A DNA stretch of 64,000 nucleotides, from the NCBI RefSeq assembly GCF_000389965.1, contig NC_021191.1:373501-437500 (forward strand). The letters are read 5' to 3'. This document shows, in pieces, positions 39,482-48,038 of the stretch. Position numbers and translations under genes: made by a program. The DNA comes from Actinoplanes sp. N902-109 (GTDB lineage: Bacteria > Actinomycetota > Actinomycetes > Mycobacteriales > Micromonosporaceae). The first letter of the stretch is position 1; every line of letters begins with the position of its first letter. The notes under the pieces are model-generated. The model was not told the origin of the DNA, ran no database searches, and was given only the letters and a program-made list of their open reading frames with translations.

Positions 39482-41500
39482 TTAGGACCGCAACGGTTCC
39501 GGCAGCGCTTCGGCGTGCACCACGGACAGCCGGGAAACGGCCCGGGTCAGGACGACGTACAAACGGTGCAGCCCGCGTGGCTCTGCCGAGACGATCTCGG
39601 CGGGCTCGACCACGACGACGTGGTCGTACTCCAGGCCCTTGACGATGGTGGCCGGCACCACCGTGACGCGCGCCTCGGTCTCGACATCGTCGGGCGTCGC
39701 GACCTGCAGCCCAGCGGCGACGAGATGCCCGCGCAGCCGCTCCACCGCGGCGTCCGCGGCGATGACCGCGACCGAGCCCTCGTGCTCCAGCGCGGCGGTG
39801 ACCTCGACCAGCATCGCGGCATCAAGATCGGCGGCTGCAGGGACCGGTACGACGGCCAGGTCACCGTCGCGTCGCAGGGAAACCGCCTCCGGTACGTCCA
39901 CACCCAGCGCCGGCAGCAGCTTGTTGGCCAGGGCGACCACCGCCGCGGGCACCCGGAAGCCCACGGTCAACGGCACCACGGCGGCACCGTCCTTGCCCAG
40001 ATGACCGAGCGTGTCCTGCCACCGGGCGGCGGCCCAGGGCGCGGTGCCCTGCGCCAGGTCGCCGAGCAGCGTGACTGACCCGTGCTCGCTGCGCCGCGCG
40101 ATGACCCGGGCCTGCATCGGCGAGAGGTCCTGTGCCTCGTCCACCACCACATGACCGAAGCTGCCCTCGCGCTCCAGCAGTCCGGCTGCCTCGTCCAGCA
40201 GCAGCAGGTCGGCGGCGCTGAACCGGGCCGACCGGGCGGTCTTGGGTGCCTTGGGCCACAGCAGAGCCGCCTGCTCCCCGGCGGTGAGCAGGTCATCGGC
40301 CGCCAGCAGCACCGGATCGGTCAGCAGGCTCACCACCAGCTCCTCCGGCGTGACGGCGGGCCAGGCCCGGTCCAGGAACTCGCGGACGGGCGCCACCTTC
40401 GCCATCTTCTTGAGCCATGTCTCGCCCGGCGAGTTGCCGGTCCGATACTCCGACTGCCGCTGCAGCAGCCCGACGACCCGGGCGCGTACCCGCTCGCGTC
40501 CCACCGCATAGGGCAGTTCCTCGCGCCGCGCCTCGTCGACGATCCGGCGCAGCGGCTCGGCGTCGATCCGCCACCGGTAGGAGCCGTCGGACACCATGAT
40601 CGGCTCGGCCGGCTTGACCAGCCTGCTCCACAACGCCCGGCGCAGCAGTTCGGCGATGCGGGGGTCGTGCTTGAGCAGTTCTGCTTCCGGGCTGTCGGTC
40701 TTCTTGACCGGTACGCGGGCGATGAGCCCTTCCACGGTGGACTGTTGCACCTCGACCTCGCCCAGCGCCGGCAGCACCGCGGAGATGTAGGACAGGAAAG
40801 CCGTGTTCGGTCCGATGATCAGCACCCCGGACCGGCGCAGCCGCTCGCGATGGGCGTACAACAGGAACGCGGCCCGGTGCAGCCCGACCGCCGTCTTGCC
40901 GGTGCCCGGCGCGCCCTGCACGCAGATAGAATCCGCCAGCTCGGCCCGCACCAGCTCGTCCTGCTCCGGCTGGATGGTGGCGACGATGTCGCGCATCGGG
41001 CCCACGCGCGGGCGCTCGATCTCGGCGGTCAGGATGCGGCTGCTGGTGCCCAGCTCCTCGCCGCGGTCCAGGTGTTCGTCCTCGAAGCTGGTCAGCTCAC
41101 CCCGGACGAACCCGAACCGGCGCCGGATCTGCACCCCGCGCGGGTCCCGCACGCTGGCCTGGTAGAACGCCTGCGACAGCGGCGCCCGCCAGTCGAGCAC
41201 CATCGGCTCGCCGGCGTCATCGGTCACATGCCGGCGCCCGATGTGGTACGCCGCCTCGGTCACGTCCAGCTTGCCGAAGAACAGCGGCGTGGTGGGATCG
41301 TCGGCCAGCTCGGCAACCCGGCGCGACAGCGTGCGCCCGAGCGTCTCGGCGGCGAACGGATCACCGGCGACCTCGGAAGCGGAGGAGTAGAGGCTCTCGG
41401 CGCGGTCCCGCATCCGCCGCAGCGCGGCCCGGGAGGCGGTCAGGTGCCGGCGTTCCCCGGCAAGATCGTCGTCAAGGTCGGTGTGGGCAGGCAGCGTCAT
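39482..41500 (-). CDS. helD: HelD-type superfamily 1 helicase/ATPase
   Basis: The 672-residue protein matches actinobacterial HelD, which removes and recycles stalled RNA polymerase and may help resist rifampicin. The N-terminal arm is a helical coil (DLAGERRHLTASRAALRRM) for the RNAP secondary channel. Walker A is GAPGTGKT (196-203), preceded by the Q-motif IQPEQDELVR. Walker B is VVVDEAQDLSPMQ, and later motifs include GDLAQGTAP, TVGFRVP and YVVLTRAVSRLSV. The gene is divergent from the ArsR/MFS pair. Confidence 0.88.
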   Translation of the reverse strand: MTLPAHTDLDDDLAGERRHLTASRAALRRMRDRAESLYSSASEVAGDPFAAETLGRTLSRRVAELADDPTTPLFFGKLDVTEAAYHIGRRHVTDDAGEPMVLDWRAPLSQAFYQASVRDPRGVQIRRRFGFVRGELTSFEDEHLDRGEELGTSSRILTAEIERPRVGPMRDIVATIQPEQDELVRAELADSICVQGAPGTGKTAVGLHRAAFLLYAHRERLRRSGVLIIGPNTAFLSYISAVLPALGEVEVQQSTVEGLIARVPVKKTDSPEAELLKHDPRIAELLRRALWSRLVKPAEPIMVSDGSYRWRIDAEPLRRIVDEARREELPYAVGRERVRARVVGLLQRQSEYRTGNSPGETWLKKMAKVAPVREFLDRAWPAVTPEELVVSLLTDPVLLAADDLLTAGEQAALLWPKAPKTARSARFSAADLLLLDEAAGLLEREGSFGHVVVDEAQDLSPMQARVIARRSEHGSVTLLGDLAQGTAPWAAARWQDTLGHLGKDGAAVVPLTVGFRVPAAVVALANKLLPALGVDVPEAVSLRRDGDLAVVPVPAAADLDAAMLVEVTAALEHEGSVAVIAADAAVERLRGHLVAAGLQVATPDDVETEARVTVVPATIVKGLEYDHVVVVEPAEIVSAEPRGLHRLYVVLTRAVSRLSVVHAEALPEPLRS

Positions 41501-41676
41501 CCGCGGAACCTCTCGGCGTCGGCAAAGTGATGGTTCGGCTGACCTGGGCCGCCCGGCGCTCCGTCAGGGTGCGGTGTCGGCTGTGCCCGGAATGCGCGCG
41601 TTCCCCGCGGGCGAGCCCACCACCTTACGCCCGAGCCCGGACGCAGGCGACCGGATTAACGCGGGATCATCGGGGG

Positions 41677-42252
41677 ATGGCTGAGCAGCGAGGCGGGGCG
41701 CCGATCACGGACCCGAAGGTGATGCGGGTGCTGGCGCATCCGGCGCGGATCGCGATCCTGGAGCATTTGAGCAGCAGCGGCGGTGAGGTCGTCACGGCTA
41801 CCCAGTGTGCCGAGATGGTCGGGTTGTCGCCGAGTGCGACCAGTTATCACCTGCGGGAGCTGGCCAAGGTCGGGCTGGTGGAGCAGGCGCCGAGCCGGGG
41901 GGACGGGCGCGAGCGGCTGTGGCGGGCCACGGCGTCGGACTTCTCGGTGGCGAGTGCGACCGATGAGCAGGAGGGCGTCGCGGCGGAGCGGGCGTTGGTC
42001 GAGGTCTATTCGACGCGCGCCCATGAGCGGTTGCTGGCGTGGCTGGCCCGGCAGCACGACGAGCCGGCGGAGTGGCGGGAGGTGGCTTCGGTGATGTCGA
42101 CGCTGCTGTTGCTCGACGCCGATGAACTGGGCCGGGTGATGCGGGATTTCCGCGCGGTCCTGGAGCCGTACCGCAAGGCTGAGCGCAAGACCGGCGTACC
42201 GGCCGGAGCACGGCAGGTGGCGTTGCAGCTGTCGGTGGTGCCGATCGATTGA
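41677..42252 (+). CDS. ArsR-family transcriptional regulator
   Basis: A 191-residue protein with an N-terminal winged helix (KVMRVLAHPARIAILEHLSSSG...TATQCAEMVGLSPSATSYHLRELAKVGLVEQAPSRGDGRERLW). The remaining part is an Ala/Glu/Arg-rich helical domain typical of ArsR proteins paired with MFS exporters in Actinobacteria. No metal-binding Cys motif is seen, so it probably senses an organic ligand or works through its C-terminal domain. ATG at 41677 behind GGGGG is chosen over the long Arg-rich upstream extension. The MFS gene follows within 50 bases. Confidence 0.88.
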   Translation: MAEQRGGAPITDPKVMRVLAHPARIAILEHLSSSGGEVVTATQCAEMVGLSPSATSYHLRELAKVGLVEQAPSRGDGRERLWRATASDFSVASATDEQEGVAAERALVEVYSTRAHERLLAWLARQHDEPAEWREVASVMSTLLLLDADELGRVMRDFRAVLEPYRKAERKTGVPAGARQVALQLSVVPID

Positions 42253-42267
42253 GGACGAGGTCTTGCC

Positions 42268-42315
42268 ATGAACAGATGTGAAGGATTATTTTCGAAGTAT
42301 GTCCTTCACATCTGA
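42268..42315 (+). CDS. Possible 15-residue leader peptide
   Basis: ATG 42268 has GACGAGG seven bases upstream and encodes MNRCEGLFSKYVLHI before TGA at 42313-42315. It runs through both arms of the inverted repeat at 42273-42314 and overlaps the likely start of the MFS gene in another frame. Translation could open the hairpin and couple the MFS start. Speculative. Confidence 0.35.
   Translation: MNRCEGLFSKYVLHI
42273..42314. promoter_or_regulatory. 13-base perfect inverted repeat at the MFS start
   Basis: CAGATGTGAAGGA (42273-42285) and TCCTTCACATCTG (42302-42314) are perfect complements with a 16-base AT-rich spacer. It may be an operator of the adjacent ArsR regulator or an RNA hairpin over the MFS start. 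The AT-rich composition stands out from the surroundings. Confidence 0.65.
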
Positions 42316-43555
42316 GGTGTCGTGCTGGCGTGATGTCCGAATCGCCTCGGCGGCCCGGGGGATCTCCGTGTTCGGGGAGTTCCTCGCGGTGACCGCATTG
42401 GCCCTTACCCTGCAACGGGCCGGAGCCGGTGGGCTCGCCGTGGCGGGTCTGCTGCTGGCCGGGGCCGCCCCGCTGGCCCTGCTCGCGCCGCTGGCCGGGC
42501 GCATCGCCGACCGGGCCGACAGCCGGGCCGTGCTGATCTCCGCCGGTGCTGCGCAGGCCGTGCTGGCCACCGTGCTGGCATTCGTCACGGCGCCGGCGGT
42601 GATCATCGGGCTCGTCGCGCTGATCGCCTGCGGGCTGGCGGTGACGCAGCCGACGCTGGCCGCGCTCGTGCCCGCCATGGTGCGGCGCGACGACATCACG
42701 GCGGCCAGCGGCCTCAGCCAGACCGTCGTGAGCGTCGGCCTGCTGCTCGGGCCTGCTGCCGGCGGGGTGCTGACCGGGCAGTTCGGGACCCGGGTGCCCG
42801 TGCTGGTGGCGGCGGTGGGCTACCTCTCGCTTGTCGGTGCCGGGCTTCTTCTCCGTACGCGAAGAGGTGGCGGCGTCCCCCGTACGGAGAAGGAAACCGC
42901 GACCGCACCCTGGCGCCTGCGCGACGACGGTCTGGTCCGCACGATGGTGTTCGCGCTCGCGGCGGTGGTGGCCGGGGTCGGCGCCATCAACGTCATCGAC
43001 ATCTTCTTCATCCGGGAGACGCTGCACGCCTCGGCCACGATGTACGGGCTGATCGGCGCGACCTGGACCGCCGGTGCCCTGCTGGGCTCGGTGGTGTTCG
43101 GGCGGATCGGGCGGCGCTGGACCGAACCGGCGCAGCTGGTCCGGCTGACCCTGCTGTTGATGGGCGGGTGCTGTGCTGCGGTGCTGGCTGCTGCGGCCGT
43201 ACCGAATGCCCTGGCGTTGGTGCCGATCTGGCTGGCCGGCGGCCTGTGCAACGGCGGTCTCAACCTCTTCGCCGGGGTCGTGGTCGCGCGCCAGGTGCCG
43301 GAGGGCGCACGCGGCCGGGCGTATGCCGTGCTGAGCTCGGCGACGCAGAGCGCGGGGATGATCGGCTTCCTGGTCGCGGGCCCGCTGCTGGAGATGGTGG
43401 CGCCGCGGGTGCTGGTCGCGGCGGCCGGAATTGCGGGGCTGGTGGCGGTGCTGGCCTGTCTGGCTCCGGTCCGCCGGCCGGGACGTGAGATTGCTCCCTG
43501 TCCACAGGTCGCGCCGGTACGCCTGCACCCCGTCGGGGATAGCGTCGAAATATGA
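42299..43555 (+). CDS. MFS transporter
   Basis: A 418-residue transporter with about 12 membrane helices (VFGEFLAVTALALTL, LAVAGLLLAGAAPLALLAPL, AVLATVLAFVTAPAVIIGLVALIACGL and others). The motif GRIADRADSR between helices 2 and 3 is the MFS loop A signature. A central cytoplasmic loop is Arg-rich (LLRTRRGGGVPRTEKE). ATG 42299 is taken as start; GTG 42278 would add 7 residues. It forms a pair with the ArsR regulator and is probably a drug exporter. Its stop overlaps the mqnA ATG by 4 bases, so mqnA may depend on this transcript. Confidence 0.85.
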   Translation: MSFTSEVSCWRDVRIASAARGISVFGEFLAVTALALTLQRAGAGGLAVAGLLLAGAAPLALLAPLAGRIADRADSRAVLISAGAAQAVLATVLAFVTAPAVIIGLVALIACGLAVTQPTLAALVPAMVRRDDITAASGLSQTVVSVGLLLGPAAGGVLTGQFGTRVPVLVAAVGYLSLVGAGLLLRTRRGGGVPRTEKETATAPWRLRDDGLVRTMVFALAAVVAGVGAINVIDIFFIRETLHASATMYGLIGATWTAGALLGSVVFGRIGRRWTEPAQLVRLTLLLMGGCCAAVLAAAAVPNALALVPIWLAGGLCNGGLNLFAGVVVARQVPEGARGRAYAVLSSATQSAGMIGFLVAGPLLEMVAPRVLVAAAGIAGLVAVLACLAPVRRPGREIAPCPQVAPVRLHPVGDSVEI

Positions 43556-44406
43556 GCGACGTTGCAGTCCAGCGGCCCCGCGTCGGGCACATCCAGTTTC
43601 TCAACTGTCTGCCGATCTACTGGGGCTTGATGCGCTCCGGTGCCCTGCTCGACGTCGACCTGCGCAAGGACACCCCGGATCTGCTCAGCGCGGCGCTGAT
43701 CGCCGGCGATCTCGACATCGGCCCGATCACCCTGGTGGAGTATCTGCGGCACGCCGATGAGCTGCTGCTCCTGCCCAACCTGGCGGTGGGCAGCGACGGG
43801 CCGGTGCTGTCGGTCAACATCGTCTCCACCCGGCCGCTGGACGAGCTCGACGGGCGGCCGGTCGCGCTCGGGTCCACCTCCCGCACCGGTGTGCTGCTCG
43901 CGCAGATGCTGCTCACCGAGCGCCATCACGCCGAGCCGGAATACTTCCGCTGCCCGCCGGAGCTCAGCCAGATGCTGCTGGAGGCGGACGCCGGCGTGCT
44001 GATCGGCGATCCGGCGTTGCGGGCCCTGTACGAGGCGCCGGAGCTGGGCCTGCACGTCACCGATCTCGGCGAGGCGTGGAAGCAGTGGACCGGGCTGCCG
44101 ATGGTGTTCGCCGTCTGGGCGGTGCGCAAGGACTTCGCCGCGGCCAACCCGGGCGTGGTCAAGGACGTGCACGAGGCGTTCCAGCGATCCCGTGACCTGT
44201 GTCTCCAGGAGCTCGACTCGGTGGCCGAGGCGGCCGCCCGCTGGGAGCCGTTCGACGCCGCGACGCTGGCCAACTACTTCCGCGCGCTGGACTTCTCGCT
44301 GGGCGAGCGGCAGGTCGCCGGGCTTCGCGAGTTCGCCCGTCGCGCGGCGGAGCGGGGCGAAGTGCCCCCGTTGCCCGAGGGTGGCCCGCTGTTCGCGGAC
44401 GTCTGA
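43552..44406 (+). CDS. mqnA: Chorismate dehydratase MqnA
   Basis: The 284-residue enzyme removes water from chorismate to give 3-[(1-carboxyvinyl)oxy]benzoate, the first step of the futalosine route. It has the periplasmic-binding-protein-like fold of MqnA/MqnD, with PRVGHIQFLNCLPIYWGL at the start, DIGPITLVEYL, LGSTSRTGVLLAQMLL, LIGDPALRAL and WTGLPMVFAVWAVRKDF. ATG overlaps the stop of the MFS gene (ATGA). No mqnD or mqnB lies next to it. Assignment to MqnA rather than MqnD is based on the FLNCLPIYWGL start. Confidence 0.93.
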   Translation: MSDVAVQRPRVGHIQFLNCLPIYWGLMRSGALLDVDLRKDTPDLLSAALIAGDLDIGPITLVEYLRHADELLLLPNLAVGSDGPVLSVNIVSTRPLDELDGRPVALGSTSRTGVLLAQMLLTERHHAEPEYFRCPPELSQMLLEADAGVLIGDPALRALYEAPELGLHVTDLGEAWKQWTGLPMVFAVWAVRKDFAAANPGVVKDVHEAFQRSRDLCLQELDSVAEAAARWEPFDAATLANYFRALDFSLGERQVAGLREFARRAAERGEVPPLPEGGPLFADV

Positions 44407-44494
44407 GCGCTGGAACGGGCCGAACCGGGGTAGCGCCGATACGGTTCCGTCCCTTAGTGTTCGCCGACCTCGCACTTTGACCAAAGCGGTGAAC

Positions 44495-45979
44495 ATGCGT
44501 CTGCACAGTCTGCTCGGGCGGGCCGGACTGCCCGTCGTCCTCGTAGCTCTGGCCACCACCGGGATCGGTCTGCCCGCATATGCGGACCCGGACCCGGACC
44601 CGGTGCCCTCGGCCGAACCCATCGGCTCGCCGGAGCTGCTCGTCGACCTGCCCGATCGCGTCGTGGCGGTCGAGGGCAAGTCCAAGACCATCGAGTTCAC
44701 CGTCGCCAACCTGGGCGAGAAGACGGCCGAGGACGTCGTCGTGACGTTCAAGAGCCCGGCGAGCGCGGGTCTGAGCCTGCCGAGCTCGTGCACCGCGGAC
44801 GAGTGCAAGATCGGTGACGTGAAGTCGTTCGGGTCGGCGACGCTGAAGTTCACCGTCAGCCCGGCTGCGGGTCTGCCGCCGCTGGGCGAGACCGTCCGGA
44901 TCAGTGCGCACGACAGCACCGGCACGGCGACCGACGAGACCGGCGTCACGGTGATCACCGCGAAGTCCGGCATCGACCTCGAACTCGACAAGCTGGACGA
45001 CCTGAAGCTGGCGCCCGGCAAGTCCGCCACGGTGCCGATCGTCATCCACAACAGCGGCAACAAGGCCGCCGACGGCGTCGGTGTCGTCCTGGCCGGCATG
45101 CCCTACATCGACTTCCCGGCCAAGTACACCAACTGCGAGGCGGTGGCCGACCTCTACGGCGTGGTCTGTACGTTCGACAAGACCACCATCGAGCCGGGTC
45201 AGATGGTCACGCTGGCCGACACCACCCCGCTGACGGTCAAGGTGGCCGCCGACGCCCCCGGCCCCAGCGTGTACTTCGCCGGTGCCTTCGCGCTGGCCCT
45301 GAACGACATCGACGACTGGAACGACCTGGGCGATGACGAGTCCTCGGCCAAGCGGGCGGACGCCACCGAACTGAAGCTCGAGCCGGTCATGCGCGCCCAG
45401 GCCGTCAACGAGAACGAACTCAACGAGTGGGACAACGCGCGCACGTTCTTCATCACCGTGCCGAAGAACCCCGCGGACAGCGTCGCGATCGGTGGCAGCT
45501 TCGCCGGTGCGATCGGTGATTCCCGTACGGTCAAGGTCGGCTACCGCAACGACGGCCCGGCCGACACCATGGGCCCCCTCGAGGGCTGGGTGACCACGGT
45601 CGACGTCAAGCTGCCCAAGGGTGTCGAGGTGACCGACACCGACGCCAACTGCATCCGGACCGGCGACCGCGAGTACGTCTGCGTCTCGGTCGACAACCTG
45701 GGCAAGGGCGAGAAGGCGGTGTTCTCCTTCACCGCGACGATCAAGGACGACAGTGGCCCCGGCTCGGTCACCGTGGACGGCGGCGAGCAGGACCCGAAGG
45801 CGTCGAACGACAGCGCGAAGCTGACCGTCAAGCCGGCCACCGGCGGCGCGGGCGGCGGTCTGCCGGTCACCGGCGCCCCGGCCGGTCTGATCATGGGCGG
45901 CGGTGCGGTGCTGCTGCTCGCCGGCGCGATCGCACTGTGGACGGCCCGCCGTCGCCGGATCCTGACCGTCGTCGACTGA
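44495..45979 (+). CDS. Secreted surface protein with LPVTG sorting signal
   Basis: A 494-residue protein. Residues 1-30 are a signal peptide (PVVLVALATTGIGLPAYA). The mature part opens with Asp-Pro repeats, then three Ig-like/DUF11-type domains: about 45-155 (VVAVEGKSKTIEFTVANLGEKTAEDV), 160-300 (KLAPGKSATVPIVIHNSGNKAAD) and 335-455 (RTVKVGYRNDGPADTMGPL). Cys pairs occur in each. The end has the sortase motif LPVTG at about 463-467, a membrane helix and an RRRR tail. It is therefore linked to the cell wall by sortase E or a relative. Adhesion or aerial-surface role is possible. Confidence 0.88.
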   Translation: MRLHSLLGRAGLPVVLVALATTGIGLPAYADPDPDPVPSAEPIGSPELLVDLPDRVVAVEGKSKTIEFTVANLGEKTAEDVVVTFKSPASAGLSLPSSCTADECKIGDVKSFGSATLKFTVSPAAGLPPLGETVRISAHDSTGTATDETGVTVITAKSGIDLELDKLDDLKLAPGKSATVPIVIHNSGNKAADGVGVVLAGMPYIDFPAKYTNCEAVADLYGVVCTFDKTTIEPGQMVTLADTTPLTVKVAADAPGPSVYFAGAFALALNDIDDWNDLGDDESSAKRADATELKLEPVMRAQAVNENELNEWDNARTFFITVPKNPADSVAIGGSFAGAIGDSRTVKVGYRNDGPADTMGPLEGWVTTVDVKLPKGVEVTDTDANCIRTGDREYVCVSVDNLGKGEKAVFSFTATIKDDSGPGSVTVDGGEQDPKASNDSAKLTVKPATGGAGGGLPVTGAPAGLIMGGGAVLLLAGAIALWTARRRRILTVVD

Positions 45980-46021
45980 GCCCGCTGCAACCGCTGCCGT
46001 CGCGGTCAGGCAACAGCCTGA

Positions 46022-46819
46022 TCAGCCACGCCGGAACTGGCGGCTGACGAGATCGAGCAACGCCGTGTGCGTCTCCTCGTCGGCCGCCACGACCAGTCCG
46101 CCGACGCCGGTGTGCAGCGGTTCGCCGAGCAGGCCGGTCACCACGCAACCGGCCGCCCGGCACACCGCCAGCCCGGCCGCGAAGTGCACGCTGTCCCGCA
46201 GGTGGCCGTCGGTCACATAGCCGGCCCGGCGCCCGGCGGCCACCCAGGCGACCGCGAGCGTCGTGGAGACCACCCGCGGCCGGAAGCGCCTGCCGAAGTC
46301 CCGGTCGGCGAGCAGCGTCACCGCCCGGAACGCCGGGTCGTTCGGGAACGGCGGGTCGAGGTTGACGTCGATCAGCGCCGAGGCGGCGGAGGGCACGAGA
46401 AGGTCGTCGCGCCCGTCCCGGCGTACGAAGGCACCGCCCTTGTCGCTCCAGAAGGTCTCGCCGCTGAACGGGTCGGCACAGGCTGCGACGGTTGCCTCAC
46501 CGTCCTCCCGAAGGGCGACGTTGACGCAGGCCAGCGTCGTCTGCACGGCGTAGTTGAGGGTGCCGCACAGCGGATCGACCAGCCACTCCCGTCCGTTGCC
46601 GCCCGGGCCGCTGCGGCCGCTCTCCTCACCGAGCACTGCGTCACCGGGCCGCTGGTCATGCAGGAGCGCGACCACGGCTGCCTCGGCATCGAGGTCGGCC
46701 GCGGTGGCGAAGTCCCCGGCGCCCTTGTCGACGCGGGTCAGGGCCGTGCCGTAGCGGGCCCCGACCACCGCCGCGCCGGCCGCAGCCGCCGCGAGGGCTA
46801 CCTCACTGTCCGACGGCAT
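46022..46819 (-). CDS. Inositol monophosphatase-like protein with altered metal site
   Basis: A 265-residue protein of the IMPase fold: LGEESGRSG (first metal Glu), WLVDPLCGTLNY where the family has DPIDGT, and HFAAGLAVCRAAG where it has WDxAAG. The second Asp of the DxxD motif is Cys and the third-site Asp is replaced by His, so the usual three-metal chemistry is doubtful. Either a diverged phosphatase or a binding protein. The ATG at 46819 overlaps the end of the glycosyltransferase gene by 17 bases, indicating a shared operon for surface glycan work. Confidence 0.8.
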   Translation of the reverse strand: MPSDSEVALAAAAAGAAVVGARYGTALTRVDKGAGDFATAADLDAEAAVVALLHDQRPGDAVLGEESGRSGPGGNGREWLVDPLCGTLNYAVQTTLACVNVALREDGEATVAACADPFSGETFWSDKGGAFVRRDGRDDLLVPSAASALIDVNLDPPFPNDPAFRAVTLLADRDFGRRFRPRVVSTTLAVAWVAAGRRAGYVTDGHLRDSVHFAAGLAVCRAAGCVVTGLLGEPLHTGVGGLVVAADEETHTALLDLVSRQFRRG

Positions 46820-48038
46820 CGGCCTTGGCCTCCACACCACGGGTCTGACGCGGGATGGCTGCCGGGCGGGTGGCCGGGGACCAGCGGATGCCGCGCAAGG
46901 TCAGCAGGCTGGAGAACAGGCCGGAGAAGACGCCGATGACACCCAGCGCGATCGCCGTGGCCGAGGGCAGCACCAGCCGGATCGTGCCCCGCGGGTCGAG
47001 GTCCCCGAAGCCGGCCTGACCCCAGCTGGTCAGCGCGACGACGGTGCCGGCCAGCCCGAGCAGCACCAGGGTCAGCCCGATCATGATGCAGCGCTCGAAG
47101 GTCAGCCAGCGCGCCCAGGCGTCCGGTTTGTCGTTGCGGACCAGGCCCTCGAAGCGGCCGTAGATCTCGGCGAACCCGCCGAACAGCGTCAGCTGCGCGC
47201 CGGCGAGGACGGCGATGCATGCGTACACCAGGGCGTTGATGTCGAACTGCACGCCCGCGACGGTGCGGCTGCCGGTGGCCAGCGCGACCGTGCTGATCAG
47301 GCCGAGCACGAACAGCAGGAAGCCGGGCAGCACGAGGGTGCGGCGCGGGGCGAAGACCAGCAGGAACCGCAGGTGCCGCCAGCCGTCGCGCCAGGTGCGC
47401 AGGTGCGGCGGCCGGCTGCGGCCGTCGGGCTGCAGCGTGGTCGGTACCTCGGTCATGTCGTAGCCGCTCAGCGCCGACCGGACGACCAGCTCGGACGCGA
47501 ACTCCATGCCCGGCATGCGCAGGTCGAGGTCGCGGATGCGGTCGCGGTTGAAGCCGCGGATGCCGCAGTGGAAGTCGCCCACGCCCTTGAGCTTGAACAG
47601 CGCCCGGCCCAGCCAGGACAGCACCGGGTTGCCCAGGTAGCGGTGCAGCGGCGGCATGGCACCGGGCGCGATGCCGCCGCGGAACCGGTTGCCCATGACG
47701 ACGTCGTGGCCCTCGCGGAGCTTCTCGATGAACGGGCCGAGACGGGTCAGGTCGTACGAGTCGTCGGCGTCGGCCATGATCACGTAGCGGCCGCGGGCCT
47801 CGTTGATGCCGTTGATCAGCGCGGCACCGTAGCCGCGTTGCGGGGCGTGCACCACCCGGGCCCCGGCGGCCGTGGCGATCTCCTGCGATCCGTCGGTCGA
47901 GCCGTTGTCGCTCACCAGGACCTCACCGTCGACGCCGAGTTCGGCGAGCGAGCGCAGGGCCTTGCGGACACACACTTCCAGGGTCTCCGCCTCGTTGAGG
48001 CAGGGCAGCAGGACGGTTACCTCGAGCTCAGGTGACAT
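46803..48038 (-). CDS. Family 2 glycosyltransferase with membrane domain
   Basis: The 411-residue protein has an N-terminal GT-A domain (VTVLLPCLNEAETLEVCVRKAL, VSDNGSTDGSQEIA, MADADDSYDL with the DxD-type metal site, FHCGIRGFNRDRI) like dolichol/polyprenol-phosphate sugar synthases. Residues 235-385 form four membrane helices. It likely adds a sugar from a nucleotide donor to polyprenyl phosphate for use by the neighbouring membrane protein. It overlaps both neighbours (11 bases with the upstream gene, 17 with the downstream gene). Confidence 0.88.
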   Translation of the reverse strand: MSPELEVTVLLPCLNEAETLEVCVRKALRSLAELGVDGEVLVSDNGSTDGSQEIATAAGARVVHAPQRGYGAALINGINEARGRYVIMADADDSYDLTRLGPFIEKLREGHDVVMGNRFRGGIAPGAMPPLHRYLGNPVLSWLGRALFKLKGVGDFHCGIRGFNRDRIRDLDLRMPGMEFASELVVRSALSGYDMTEVPTTLQPDGRSRPPHLRTWRDGWRHLRFLLVFAPRRTLVLPGFLLFVLGLISTVALATGSRTVAGVQFDINALVYACIAVLAGAQLTLFGGFAEIYGRFEGLVRNDKPDAWARWLTFERCIMIGLTLVLLGLAGTVVALTSWGQAGFGDLDPRGTIRLVLPSATAIALGVIGVFSGLFSSLLTLRGIRWSPATRPAAIPRQTRGVEAKADAVGQ

